Of a stretch of DNA of 35,471 nucleotides, positions 6,956 through 15,680 are shown piece by piece; the first letter of the stretch is position 1; every line of letters begins with the position of its first letter. The notes under the pieces were generated by a model. The model was not told where the DNA came from. It saw nothing but the letters and a program-made list of their open reading frames with translations, and did not search any database. The DNA lies in contig NZ_RDQF01000068.1 in assembly GCF_004114425.1 (NCBI RefSeq), positions 1 to 35,471 of the forward strand. The letters are read 5' to 3'. Position numbers and translations under genes: made by a program. This stretch comes from Bradyrhizobium vignae. GTDB lineage: Bacteria; Pseudomonadota; Alphaproteobacteria; Rhizobiales; Xanthobacteraceae.

Positions 6956-8158
6956 ATGTCATCTATTGCCAAGAACTATGTGTTGAAGCCTGCGTTTCTG
7001 GCCGCCGCTCTGGCGCTCGGGGCCTGCTCGACCAATCCCGGCTCGGGACCGCTGACGGACGACGTCAACAACAAGATCCAGACCGAAAACGCGCCGGCCT
7101 ACGAGCTGGTGCCGCTCAATCCGGCGACCGTGAAGATCCTGCACACCCATGAGCCCAAGGGGCTCGCCGGCGTGTTCACCGACCGCCGTCCGCCGGCCAG
7201 CATCGTGTTCGGCATCGGCGACGTCGTCAGCGTCACCATCTTCGAAGCTGCGGCAGGCGGTCTGTTCATCCCGGCGGAAGCCGGCGTCCGTCCGGGTAAC
7301 TATGTGACGATCCCGGATCAGTCGGTCGACAACGACGGCTTCATCACCGTGCCCTATGCCGGCCAGATCAAGGCTGCGGGCCGCACGGCGGTGGAGATCC
7401 AGCGCGCGATCATCGAGAAGATCGGCAACCGCGCGATCGAGCCGCAGGCGGTCGTGGCGATGTCTTCGCAGCGGACCCAGCTCATCAGCGTGCTCGGCGA
7501 AGTCAACTCGCCGGCGCGTTATCCGGCGAGCGCGGCGGGTGCCAAGGATCGCGTGCTCGACGCGATCACCCGCGCCGGCGGCATCAAGGGCCAGGGCTTC
7601 GAGACCTGGGTCATGCTGGAGCGTGGCGGCAGGCGGGCGACCGTGCCGTTCGAAAATCTCGTGATGGCGCCTGAGAACAACGTCTATGTGCGCCCCGACG
7701 ACAGCATTTACGTCTATCGTGAGCAGCAGAAGTTCCTTGCGTTCGGCGCCAGCGGCCAGAGCGGCGAGTTCAACTTCGATGCCTGGCGCATCAACCTCGG
7801 CGAAGCCGTCGGCAAGGCCGGCGGTCTGTTGGATGGTCAGGCCGATCCCGCTGCGGTGTATCTCTATCGCCGCGAGCCGCGCGAGGTTGCGGCCCAGCTC
7901 GGCATCGACGTGAGCAAATACACCTCGGAGACGATCCCGGTCATCTTCAACGTGAACTTCCGCGATCCCGGCGGCTTCTTCCTCGCCACCAAGGTCATGA
8001 TGAAGAACGGCGATATCATCTACGTCTCGAACTCGCGCAACGTCGAAGTTGCCAAGTTCCTGAACTACCTGCGGGTGATCATGGCGACCGGCTCGGATGC
8101 CGTGAACCTCGCCAACGACACGCTGATCTTCCGCAACAACGTCAAGCTGGCGCCGTAA
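6956..8158 (+). CDS. Polysaccharide export outer-membrane lipoprotein (Wza/OPX family)
   Basis: A 400-residue lipoprotein. The signal peptide ends in a lipobox LGAC with the modified Cys at 24, so it is anchored in the outer membrane. The export domain (Poly_export) starts near residue 80 with FGIGDVVSVTIFEA and contains the typical GFITVPYAGQIKAAGRT, followed by SLBB-like regions (VLGEVNSPARYP, ITRAGGIKGQG, and a second copy INLGEAVGKAGGLL). The family forms the outer-membrane channel through which EPS leaves the cell, working with a co-polymerase such as that at 11404. The ATG at 6956 is chosen because it places the lipoprotein signal at the N terminus; the frame is open to a TTG at 6893. 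A strong terminator follows the gene. Confidence 0.92.
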   Translation: MSSIAKNYVLKPAFLAAALALGACSTNPGSGPLTDDVNNKIQTENAPAYELVPLNPATVKILHTHEPKGLAGVFTDRRPPASIVFGIGDVVSVTIFEAAAGGLFIPAEAGVRPGNYVTIPDQSVDNDGFITVPYAGQIKAAGRTAVEIQRAIIEKIGNRAIEPQAVVAMSSQRTQLISVLGEVNSPARYPASAAGAKDRVLDAITRAGGIKGQGFETWVMLERGGRRATVPFENLVMAPENNVYVRPDDSIYVYREQQKFLAFGASGQSGEFNFDAWRINLGEAVGKAGGLLDGQADPAAVYLYRREPREVAAQLGIDVSKYTSETIPVIFNVNFRDPGGFFLATKVMMKNGDIIYVSNSRNVEVAKFLNYLRVIMATGSDAVNLANDTLIFRNNVKLAP

Positions 8159-8185
8159 GACGCCGACTTGACCGACCAAAGACGA

Positions 8186-8220
8186 TGGCACCGGGCTTTG
8201 TCCCGGTGCCATTTTCGTTT
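8186..8220 (+). terminator. Rho-independent terminator after the OPX gene
   Basis: A perfect 10-base-pair stem, TGGCACCGGG (8186-8195) with CCCGGTGCCA (8202-8211), and a six-base loop. It is followed by TTTTCGTTT and lies 27 bases after the OPX stop codon. Confidence 0.85.
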
Positions 8221-8328
8221 AGCAATGAAAGCGGTTCTGCTGCGCCGACGAAGCCGGGATGTCGATCAAGGCGCCGCTCGGCACGGCGTGCCGGTCATCG
8301 ATCACCCCGCGGTCCTGCAACGGGCTTC

Positions 8329-8904
8329 ATGCGCTTTCGAAGATTTTGCCGTCTTCTGGCTCTCGTCCCGCTCGCCTTCGCCCTCGCACCGGTCGGGCCG
8401 GTGCTCGGCGCTGAAATGGGCGTCCGCCACCGCATCGATGTGATGGTTTCCGCCGAGCCTGATGCTCCCGTGCTGTCGCGCCTCAAGGGCGCCCGGGGCG
8501 AGCTGTCCTTCACCGTCCGCCTCTCGGCGAACTCCAAGGAGAGCAAGTTTTTCGGCATGCTGCGCCCATCCTTCCCCGACATCGTCGTGCCCGAGGGTCC
8601 GGGCAAGCCGCTGGTGCAGCAGACCAAGCTCTGGGAGGAGGACGTCTGCCATCAGCGTCGCGGGCTGCCGAAGGTCACGGTGACCCAGCTCGGCGGGCAT
8701 TTTGCCGAAGGCGAGGGGCGGACCGAGATTTCCGCCATCAACCGGCACATCGGCGTTCTGGTCCCGCCCGACGAATTAACCCCCGGAATAAAACTCGATC
8801 CGGGAAGTGATAGTTTTGGACTATTCTACGCGTTCCGGGCGCAGAGCCGGAACAGCCGCCTCAACGTCGATCTGAAGATCTATACGATCGATTGCTTTCT
8901 CTAA
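8329..8904 (+). CDS. Secreted protein of unknown function in the EPS export region
   Basis: A 191-residue protein with a signal peptide (residues 1-28, Arg-rich start, Leu/Ala/Val core, VLGA-E end). The remainder has a beta-strand pattern (ELSFTVRLSA, KVTVTQLGGHF, TEISAINRHIGVLVPP, SRLNVDLKIYTIDCF) and two cysteines (near residue 110 in DVCHQ and third from the end), possibly disulfide-bonded. I use the ATG at 8329; the frame is open back to an ATG at 8185, but that one lies in the terminator stem. It ends 30 bases before the ligase-like gene and is probably cotranscribed with it. No family recognised; a periplasmic role in EPS assembly is only inferred from position. Confidence 0.6.
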   Translation: MRFRRFCRLLALVPLAFALAPVGPVLGAEMGVRHRIDVMVSAEPDAPVLSRLKGARGELSFTVRLSANSKESKFFGMLRPSFPDIVVPEGPGKPLVQQTKLWEEDVCHQRRGLPKVTVTQLGGHFAEGEGRTEISAINRHIGVLVPPDELTPGIKLDPGSDSFGLFYAFRAQSRNSRLNVDLKIYTIDCFL

Positions 8905-8934
8905 GCCCAAGAGCAAGTCTCGCAAGACATCACG

Positions 8935-10458
8935 ATGCGCCTTTGGCTTCCCAAGATTCGCTGGTCATGGAGCTTGCCCGCGGCCTTCATCCTGTTCTTC
9001 GTGGCCGCCGGCGCGCCGTTTCCGTTCGGCTCGACCAATGATCTGTCGATCGCGTTCTGGTGCCTGTGTCTCGGCATCGCGGTGCTCTTCGCGCCGATGC
9101 GTGATCTGCGCCCGCCGCATCTCTGGCTGCTCGCCGGCATGGGCGTGATCGTTGCAGCTTATGCCTACGTGCTGCATGAGCAGCTTTCCGATCATCCGTG
9201 GGTTGCGCCGTTCCAGCCGATCTGGAAGCAGGCCTCGGATCTGCTCGGCGTGCCGATCGCCCCCTCCGCGTCCATCGTCAAGAACGAGGCGTTCTTCGCG
9301 CTCGGTGCGCCGCTTGCCAACATCCTTGCCATCGTGCTCGGCATCACAATCGGCGCCGATCGGATGCGCGCGCGCCGCCTGCTGTGGGTGATCGCGATCT
9401 CCGGCGCGGTCTACGCGCTCTATGGCGTGCTCTCGTTCCTGATCGAGCCCACCATGATCCTGTGGCGGGACAAGACGGCGTATCTCGGCAGCGTCACCGG
9501 CACCTTCATCAACCGCAACACGGCGGCGGCCTATTTCGGCTCGGGCGCGGTGATCTGGATGCTCTTAATCCTGGAGGATGTCCGCCACCGCCTGCCGGAG
9601 CGGTACATCGAATGGCGGCGGCTGTCGCTGGACCTGCGCGCGATCCCGCCGAGAGAGATCCTGCCGCAGCTCACGTGCCTGTTGATCTGCCTGATGGCGA
9701 TGTTCATGACGATCTCGCGCGCCGGCGTCGGCCTGTCGCTGCTCGCGATGATCGTCGCGTTCACGCTGTTCCTGCGCAAGGACCTGCCGCCGCGCACCGG
9801 CATCTGGATCTCGCTGGGCTCCGGTCTTGCTGTTGCCCTGGGCCTGCTCCAGCTGCTCGGCGGCCGCGTCTCGAGCCGCTTCGACAGCCAGGGCCTGGTG
9901 GACGAGGGCCGCGTTGAGGCTTGGAAATCGACGCTCAAAATCATCGGCGATAATCCTTGGTTCGGCACCGGCATGGGCACCTTCCAATGGGCCTTCCCGC
10001 CGTACCGCAGTCCCAACATCTCGATTCGCGGCGTCTGGGACGCCGCGCATTCGACGCCAATGGAGCTTGCCTCCGAGGTGGGCATCCCGATGGCGCTCCT
10101 GGTGGCGGTCGGCTGGGCCATCATGCTGCTGGTGCTGGCGAGAGGCGTGCTCGGACGGCGGCGCGACGTCATCATCCCGCTGGCGGCCGCGGCGACCGCA
10201 ACGCTCTCGCTGCTGCATTCGTGCCTTGACTTCACGCTGCAGGTGCCTGGCTACAGCATTCCGTTCTTTGCGCTTTTCGGCGCGGGCCTGGCGCAATCCT
10301 TCTCGAGCCGGGACGGGCGCGCCACGGCAGATGCGCTCGCCACCGCACCGCGAGGCGAGGGCCGCTCCGCAACCGGGGCGCTAGCCCCGCCCGCACAAGG
10401 CGCGCTTCACAAAAAGTGTCTAGATTTGAAGCAGTTGCGCCGTTTACGAAGTCTTTAG
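8935..10458 (+). CDS. O-antigen ligase/polymerase family membrane protein (Wzy_C)
   Basis: A 507-residue inner-membrane protein with about 12 hydrophobic segments. The Wzy_C hallmark region is present: GRVEAWKSTLKIIGDNPWFGTGMGTFQWAFPPYR, a periplasmic loop, then HSTPMELASEVGIPMALL with the conserved His. Arg residues in the first periplasmic part (FINRNTAAAYFGSG) are also typical. The family joins polysaccharide chains or repeat units using undecaprenyl-linked donors. The last 50 residues are an Ala/Arg-rich cytoplasmic tail with no homology evident. It follows the secreted unknown by 30 bases. Because a different Wzy-type protein lies at 20597-21913, its exact job (polymerase, ligase or attachment) is not settled. 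Confidence 0.85.
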   Translation: MRLWLPKIRWSWSLPAAFILFFVAAGAPFPFGSTNDLSIAFWCLCLGIAVLFAPMRDLRPPHLWLLAGMGVIVAAYAYVLHEQLSDHPWVAPFQPIWKQASDLLGVPIAPSASIVKNEAFFALGAPLANILAIVLGITIGADRMRARRLLWVIAISGAVYALYGVLSFLIEPTMILWRDKTAYLGSVTGTFINRNTAAAYFGSGAVIWMLLILEDVRHRLPERYIEWRRLSLDLRAIPPREILPQLTCLLICLMAMFMTISRAGVGLSLLAMIVAFTLFLRKDLPPRTGIWISLGSGLAVALGLLQLLGGRVSSRFDSQGLVDEGRVEAWKSTLKIIGDNPWFGTGMGTFQWAFPPYRSPNISIRGVWDAAHSTPMELASEVGIPMALLVAVGWAIMLLVLARGVLGRRRDVIIPLAAAATATLSLLHSCLDFTLQVPGYSIPFFALFGAGLAQSFSSRDGRATADALATAPRGEGRSATGALAPPAQGALHKKCLDLKQLRRLRSL

Positions 10459-10464
10459 AATAAA

Positions 10465-10493
10465 TAGACAGTCCTTTTCTCTTCGGATAGGTT
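10465..10493 (+). promoter_or_regulatory. Possible sigma70-type promoter for the Gly-rich protein
   Basis: TAGACA (10465-10470) and TAGGTT (10488-10493) with a 17-base spacer, about 40 bases before the ATG at 10534. A reasonable but imperfect match to a housekeeping promoter; no other evidence. Confidence 0.3.
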
Positions 10494-10533
10494 CCTGCAA
10501 GACATTAGGGCATGATCTTTGGAGGTTAAATTT

Positions 10534-11157
10534 ATGAGCGTTATTAGATTTGCGCTTCGCATGGCTGCGGCCGCGGCCCTTGCCGCGACGATCTCATCGG
10601 CCGCGAGCGCTGCCATTTACCCGCCGCAGCGCCAGCTGCCGGCCACCGTCATTTCCGAGTTCAAGGCCGCGCCAAATAGCCTGTTGCAGCAATATCCGAC
10701 CGGCGGCCCGCAGCTGATCTCGCGCGTGCGCGACCTCGGCGCCTCCGATCCGACCACGCTGCCGGGCCTGATCACGCTGCTCAAGGATCCCGCGACTACC
10801 AAGGACCAGATGCGCGCCATCGTCGCCGGCCTCGCCCAGGTCGCCCGCATGGCCGCGCAGCAGGATCAGGCCTATGGCAATGAGATCCAGACCGCGATCG
10901 CTGGCACCGGCAATCCCGACGTGATCGCCGCCTATCAGGCCGCAACCGGCGACGTCGCGATTGCCGCGACCGGTGGCGGCGCGGCCGGCGGCGGTACTGG
11001 CGGAGGCGGCCCGACCGGCACCGGAGGCTTTGCGACAGGAGGCGGCGGCGGCGGCGTTACGGTCTTCGGCAACAATACGACTGGCAATAACGGTACCGGC
11101 ACTGGCAGCGGCTCCGTAGGCGGCACCACTGTCAATCAGGTGAGTAGCCCACGCTGA
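10534..11157 (+). CDS. Secreted protein with glycine-rich C terminus
   Basis: A 207-residue protein. It starts at the ATG at 10534 with an excellent GGAGGT site seven bases upstream. Residues 1-26 are a signal peptide (Ala-rich, ending ASAA-I). Residues about 30-145 are helical and hydrophilic; the last 60 residues are a low-complexity Gly/Thr/Asn tract (GGGTGGGGPTGTGG, GNNTTGNNGTGTGSG). It sits alone between a putative promoter and a terminator, just upstream of the co-polymerase kinase gene. The strong translation signals and Gly-rich tail suggest an abundant surface or matrix protein, but that is inference; I recognise no family. Confidence 0.65.
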   Translation: MSVIRFALRMAAAAALAATISSAASAAIYPPQRQLPATVISEFKAAPNSLLQQYPTGGPQLISRVRDLGASDPTTLPGLITLLKDPATTKDQMRAIVAGLAQVARMAAQQDQAYGNEIQTAIAGTGNPDVIAAYQAATGDVAIAATGGGAAGGGTGGGGPTGTGGFATGGGGGGVTVFGNNTTGNNGTGTGSGSVGGTTVNQVSSPR

Positions 11158-11179
11158 GCCAGTCCTTGTGTACTTGCAG

Positions 11180-11210
11180 AGCGGCGCCATCGAGCGCCGC
11201 TTTCGCGTTC
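11180..11210 (+). terminator. Probable rho-independent terminator after the Gly-rich gene
   Basis: AGCGGCGC (11180-11187) pairs exactly with GCGCCGCT (11194-11201) around a six-base loop. The following TTCGCGTTC is a poor T-tract, so strength is uncertain. Confidence 0.6.
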
Positions 11211-11403
11211 GGGACGTTAACGTTCACGCGAATTGTCGGGTGAAAGCCGCGTTGCGCTGCATCAACGGCATTCAACTCCAGATGGCCTTGTGCTACCTTA
11301 CGTATGGCGACAGGGCACGAGGCTTGCCTCCGAAGTTTGGAAGGCAATCGCCGAACCTCCATTCCTTTACACCAGATCACGTATTGATTTCAGGAATCGA
11401 TAG

Positions 11404-13647
11404 ATGTTGCAGGTGAACAAGCGGACCTCGGAGATCGATCGGGATTTCGTAGAGGCCGACAACTCCCCATCCATGTCGCTGGCTTCCTATATCGACATCA
11501 TGCGCCGCCAGCTGCCAACCATGCTGGCGATAGTCTCGGCCTGCGTGATCGTGGCGCTGCTTTATCTCTTCACGGCTGCGCCGCTCTACACCTCGACCGC
11601 CCAAATGGTGATCGACACCCGCAAGGTGCAGCTGTTTCAACAGCAGTCTGTGCTTGGCGACATCGCGATCGATTCTGCGACAGTGGAAACTCAGGTCGAG
11701 ATTCTCAAGTCCGAGAACATCAGCCTCGCTGTAATCCGCGATGTGCACCTGATTGATGATCCCGAATTCACCAGTGGGGTCGGCGGCTTATTTGGCGCAA
11801 TGCTCGGGTTAGTTTCGAACCCGGCTGTTCCTTCCGAATTCGAGCGCACGCGAAAGGCTTTGCAGCGCTTCGCCAGCAAGCGCTCGATCAAGCGTATTGG
11901 TCTATCATACGCTATGGAAATAGGCTTTACCTCGAGGGACGCGCAAAAAGCTGCCCGAATCGCCAATGCAATAGCGGACACCTATATCGTCGACCAGCTC
12001 GAGGCGAAGTACCAGGCTACGCGTCGCGCCAGTGTCTGGCTGCAGGACCGCATCAAGGAGCTGCGCACTCAGGCTTCCATGGCACAGAAGGCGGTAGTCG
12101 ACTTCAAAACCGCCAATAACATTGTCGACACCGGCAAGGGCCTGATGAATCAACAGCAGCTCACCGAGGTCAACACTCAGCTGATCACAGCTCGTACCGC
12201 TACCGCAGAAGCGAAGGCGCGGCTGGAGCGCATCAACGACATCCTCAGGCAGGAAATTCCGGACGCATCCGTCGGCGATGCGTTGAAAAATGACACCATC
12301 GTCAAGCTGCGAGGCCAATATGTCGACATGGCATCGAAGGAGGCGATCTGGTCGGCCAAATATGGTCGCGAACACCTTGCAGCGGTCAACCTGCGCCGAC
12401 AGATGGATGAAATTAAGAAGAACATTGTCGACGAGTTGAAACGCATCCAGGAATCCTACAAGAGCGACTACGACATCGCGGTGACGCGCGAGGAGAGCAT
12501 CAAAGCGAGCCTTGCCAATCTCGTCTCGGAATCGCAGCTTACGAATCAAGCGCAGATCCAACTGCGCGAGCTCGAGAGCAATGCGCAGTCCTACCAGGCG
12601 ATGTACGACAATTTCCTGCAGCGCTACATGGAATCAGTACAGCAGCAATCGTTTCCGATCACCGAGGCGCGGGTAATCAGTGCTGCGACTACCCCTCTCG
12701 TGAAGAGCTCTCCTGACACGGCTATTATTCTCAGCGTGGCGCTCTTGGGCGGCCTGCTATTGAGCTTTGGCGCGGCTATCGCGCGTGAGCTCACAGATAA
12801 CGTGTTCCGGACTACGGGGCAGGTTGAGGAGCAGCTCGGCACCAACTGCATCGCCATGGTGCCGGCGCTCGGCACGAGCGTCGCCGCCACGGAATCTACC
12901 GGCAAGCTGATCGGCAAGAAGAACAGGCCTCCGCCGGATCTGCTCCGCTATGTCGTGGACAATCCGCTATCGCGCTTCTCGGAGGCGGTACGTTCACTGA
13001 AAGTGGCCATGGATCTTAATTCCATTGTGCGTGAAAATCGGGTGCTGGCGGTGACCTCTACGCTGCCGAACGAAGGCAAGAGCACCCTCTCCACTAATAT
13101 CGCGCAGCTCATCGCACATAGCGGCGCGCGGGTTATCCTGATTGACGCTGATCTGCGCAACCCGTCGCTCTCCCGCGCTCTCAGCTCGGACGTCCAGCCG
13201 GGCCTCGTTGATGTGATAGTGCACAACATGGAGCTTAAGAACGTCGTTTCAGTGGATCCGCAGACTAAGCTCACGATCCTAACCGCCGGCACCACGTCGA
13301 ACCTGCTGCACACGAACGAGATCCTCGCCTCCAAGCCAATGCGAGATCTCATAATGTCTCTACGTTCGGAATTTGACTACATCGTACTTGACATGCCGCC
13401 GATGGCGCCGGTGGTGGACGTGCGCGTAACCGTGCCGCTCGTTGACTCCTATGTTTTTGTCATCGAGTGGGGCAAGACTAAGACTGACGTGGTGCGCCAC
13501 AATCTGCGAAACGCGCCCGAGATTCGTACCAAGCTTCTCGGCGTGGTCCTAAACAAGGTGGATACTAAGCTACTCACTCGCTACGAATCCTACCACGGCC
13601 GCTATTACTATCAAAAATACTATGCCCGCTATGGGTATGTGGAATAA
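11404..13647 (+). CDS. EPS co-polymerase fused to tyrosine kinase (ExoP/Wzc type)
   Basis: A 747-residue inner-membrane protein. Order: cytoplasmic N terminus, membrane span 39-58, periplasmic Wzz-type region with long coiled coils (about 200-420), second span 440-461, and a C-terminal BY-kinase domain. Kinase motifs are intact: Walker A TSTLPNEGKST (551-561), Walker A' VILIDADLR (577-585), Walker B FDYIVLDMPP (657-666). The last 21 residues hold nine tyrosines (727-745), the autophosphorylation cluster typical of Wzc/ExoP. The family controls chain length and couples polymerisation to the OPX channel. Length is normal. The promoter region upstream (11202-11403) contains a 10-base palindrome acgttaacgt at 11214. 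The following gene starts 28 bases after the stop and is probably cotranscribed. Confidence 0.93.
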   Translation: MLQVNKRTSEIDRDFVEADNSPSMSLASYIDIMRRQLPTMLAIVSACVIVALLYLFTAAPLYTSTAQMVIDTRKVQLFQQQSVLGDIAIDSATVETQVEILKSENISLAVIRDVHLIDDPEFTSGVGGLFGAMLGLVSNPAVPSEFERTRKALQRFASKRSIKRIGLSYAMEIGFTSRDAQKAARIANAIADTYIVDQLEAKYQATRRASVWLQDRIKELRTQASMAQKAVVDFKTANNIVDTGKGLMNQQQLTEVNTQLITARTATAEAKARLERINDILRQEIPDASVGDALKNDTIVKLRGQYVDMASKEAIWSAKYGREHLAAVNLRRQMDEIKKNIVDELKRIQESYKSDYDIAVTREESIKASLANLVSESQLTNQAQIQLRELESNAQSYQAMYDNFLQRYMESVQQQSFPITEARVISAATTPLVKSSPDTAIILSVALLGGLLLSFGAAIARELTDNVFRTTGQVEEQLGTNCIAMVPALGTSVAATESTGKLIGKKNRPPPDLLRYVVDNPLSRFSEAVRSLKVAMDLNSIVRENRVLAVTSTLPNEGKSTLSTNIAQLIAHSGARVILIDADLRNPSLSRALSSDVQPGLVDVIVHNMELKNVVSVDPQTKLTILTAGTTSNLLHTNEILASKPMRDLIMSLRSEFDYIVLDMPPMAPVVDVRVTVPLVDSYVFVIEWGKTKTDVVRHNLRNAPEIRTKLLGVVLNKVDTKLLTRYESYHGRYYYQKYYARYGYVE

Positions 13648-13675
13648 CGCGTAGCTGGATGACGTAGGGTAGGAG

Positions 13676-14413
13676 ATGCGAGCCTTATTGCTGCTGCTCG
13701 GTCTTGCCGGTGCGCTCTGGTCGTCAGTCGCTTTACCATTGTTCTGGTCTGCGGCGCCGGTCCGCAGCATCAGCACACGCATCCTCATGGATGATCACTT
13801 CAAATCGGGTCCATTGAACGATGCAATAGCGGGGCTCAAACGCGAGCTGCGTCCAAGCGTCTTGCAGCCCGATCTTGAGCGAGCCGCAGCGCTTCTTTGG
13901 GTTCGAGTTGCCGAGGAGGCTATGCAACGAGGAAGTGCGGAATCCGCCGACAGCGACATTATGATTGCCGGGGATCAGTTGAGATTTTCAATTTCGATCA
14001 ATCCCGCCGACTCGTTTCTTTGGTTAAAGCTCTATTCCCTTGAAGTCGCTCAGAACGGCTTTGATATCAAGAACGTTGGCTATCTAAATCAATCCTACGA
14101 GACCGGCCCCCGGGAGGGCTGGATCGCGCTTCGACGTAACAGGCTTGGCCTAGCGGCCTTTCCGTTGTTAGGTCACCCGATGCAGGAGAAGGTGCTGTTA
14201 GAGTTCGCGGGAATGGTCAGCAACGGTCTCATGGAAGATGCTGCAATCAACTTAGCGGGGGAGGGGTGGAAGGAGAAGGATCGATTGCTTGAATCGCTCA
14301 GAGACGTCGATCTGAATTCGCGGGTGGCTTTATCTAAGATCCTCGCCCGTGGCGGAATGGGAGGCAATATCAGAATTCCCGGCGTCAAAGAAGAGGAGCG
14401 ATCTTTGCGCTGA
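13676..14413 (+). CDS. Unknown protein downstream of the EPS kinase, helical, membrane-anchored
   Basis: A 245-residue protein. Residues 1-25 form an uncleaved anchor or signal sequence rich in Leu. The body is helical with a conserved-looking stretch INPADSFLWLKLYSLE, a Tyr-x-Thr-Gly motif (NQSYETGPREGWIALRRNR) and a hydrophobic helix before a charged tail. The start at 13676 has an AGGAG site immediately before it (spacing is short). It lies 28 bases behind the co-polymerase kinase, so it is likely in the same operon. The pattern is shared with the protein at 2082-2780. Function unknown; from position it may assist polymer export or chain-length control. Confidence 0.7.
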   Translation: MRALLLLLGLAGALWSSVALPLFWSAAPVRSISTRILMDDHFKSGPLNDAIAGLKRELRPSVLQPDLERAAALLWVRVAEEAMQRGSAESADSDIMIAGDQLRFSISINPADSFLWLKLYSLEVAQNGFDIKNVGYLNQSYETGPREGWIALRRNRLGLAAFPLLGHPMQEKVLLEFAGMVSNGLMEDAAINLAGEGWKEKDRLLESLRDVDLNSRVALSKILARGGMGGNIRIPGVKEEERSLR

Positions 14414-14444
14414 TCCCACGAGCATTCTGCATGAGTTGATGACT

Positions 14445-15566
14445 TTATTGTTCTACCTTGAGCCGATTCAATATTGCCACCCTGGTAGCTTGGGCTTCCG
14501 CACTCAACGTCTTAGCCCTCTGGCCAGCTCGTTTCCTGGTTTGATTGTAGTCGAATGGGCTAGCAGCAGCCCAATAGGCGATCAGATCAACCGCCGGGAG
14601 TAAATTCTCAGCTATAGGATCAAGGAGAAGTCCGACGCTGTTATCAACCCAAGCTGGTATACAGCCGCGTGCCGTGGCGATTACAGGGACACCTGCAGCC
14701 AAAGCCTCAAGCACCACGAATGGCTCTGCTTCGTTTAAATATCGCGTCGGAAACACGAACACATCAATGCTTTCAAAGAAATCTTCCTTTTGCTTGCCAG
14801 TCACGGGGCCGTGGTAGCGGACCAGCCCCCGCGCAACAGCCTGCTCTACGAGCTTCTGGCTCTTCACATCGTAAAAGGGGCCAGCAACGTGACCGATGAT
14901 AAAAATACCTCTGGCGCGCAGCTGAGTGAGAATTTCGAGAAAGCGATCGATTCCCTTCTCGATCATGATATTCGAAAGAAATCCAATTGCCGTCACAGGC
15001 CGGGACGTTCTTTCGGGTAGGACCACAACCGGATTCAACGCCACGTTCGACAGGACTTCGTATTGCGCACAGGCATATCTTGCCTTTAACAATTCTCCCA
15101 TCCGATTGCAGAGGACTAGATGAATGGCTGAGTTTCCCGCGGCAGCAAAGAGAAGTCGCGACACCCAGTAGCTGGTATTCAGATAAGCAAAGCTGTGATG
15201 GTGGAGTACAATTCTCATCCACTTCAGTCTTGCGATTATGATGTACAGAAGCTCCGACAGCTGACCCGCCCCGCCGGATACGCCCATATAAAAGAGTACG
15301 CGTCCTCTGTCGTCTCTAACTCGCGCGAGGCGCCAAATAAGATGAACGCGTGTCAGAATCCGGGCCAACTTAGATTGAGTGCCATCACTTGTCGAAATGC
15401 GTGTGGTATCCAGCCGTATAACCCGATCCCAATGATCCTTGAACAAGCCTTCCATCAATAGCATAGCTTGGCTAAAGCCGCCGAGCGGCGGAGGAAACGG
15501 GCCGACTACGGCGACTGCTATCGAGGAATCGGAGGGCCGACTTTGCTTTTCAGAGGGGAAAACCAT
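14445..15566 (-). CDS. Glycosyltransferase, GT4-like
   Basis: A 373-residue GT-B fold glycosyltransferase. The N-terminal domain has the acceptor-side loop VVGPFPPPLGGFSQAM (near residues 20-35), and the C-terminal domain has IGFLSNIMIEKGIDRF and the EX7E motif (NEAEPFVVLEALAAGVPVIAT), whose glutamates bind the nucleotide sugar and support retaining catalysis. It is cytoplasmic, acting at the inner membrane on the lipid-linked repeat unit. The ATG at 15566 has an AGGA site about 10 bases upstream; the frame is open to 15650, adding 28 poorly protein-like residues. The gene is divergent from the GT2 gene and AT-richer than the export core. The sugar it transfers cannot be read from sequence. 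Confidence 0.85.
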   Translation of the reverse strand: MVFPSEKQSRPSDSSIAVAVVGPFPPPLGGFSQAMLLMEGLFKDHWDRVIRLDTTRISTSDGTQSKLARILTRVHLIWRLARVRDDRGRVLFYMGVSGGAGQLSELLYIIIARLKWMRIVLHHHSFAYLNTSYWVSRLLFAAAGNSAIHLVLCNRMGELLKARYACAQYEVLSNVALNPVVVLPERTSRPVTAIGFLSNIMIEKGIDRFLEILTQLRARGIFIIGHVAGPFYDVKSQKLVEQAVARGLVRYHGPVTGKQKEDFFESIDVFVFPTRYLNEAEPFVVLEALAAGVPVIATARGCIPAWVDNSVGLLLDPIAENLLPAVDLIAYWAAASPFDYNQTRKRAGQRAKTLSAEAQATRVAILNRLKVEQ

Positions 15567-15680
15567 AGAGCAACTATCCTGCGCTAGAAGACGGGACGCA
15601 ATAGCCCTCCAATTGAAAATCAGTATGATAGTGAATTGGCCTCTGAACACCGCTTCGCAAGAAGCAATTGGGAGTAGCTG

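Noticed and set aside
6959..8212. 417-codon open frame antisense to the OPX gene
   Set aside because: Long antisense frames are common in GC-rich genes; the sense strand encodes an unmistakable OPX lipoprotein.
8185..8328. In-frame ATG at 8185 as the start of the secreted protein ending at 8904
   Set aside because: The ATG lies inside the stem of the terminator that ends the OPX gene, and the extension is not protein-like; the ATG at 8329 begins a signal peptide.
9531..10296. Antisense frames over the O-antigen ligase-like gene
   Set aside because: Arg/Gln-rich translations with no structure; the sense strand encodes a polytopic membrane protein.
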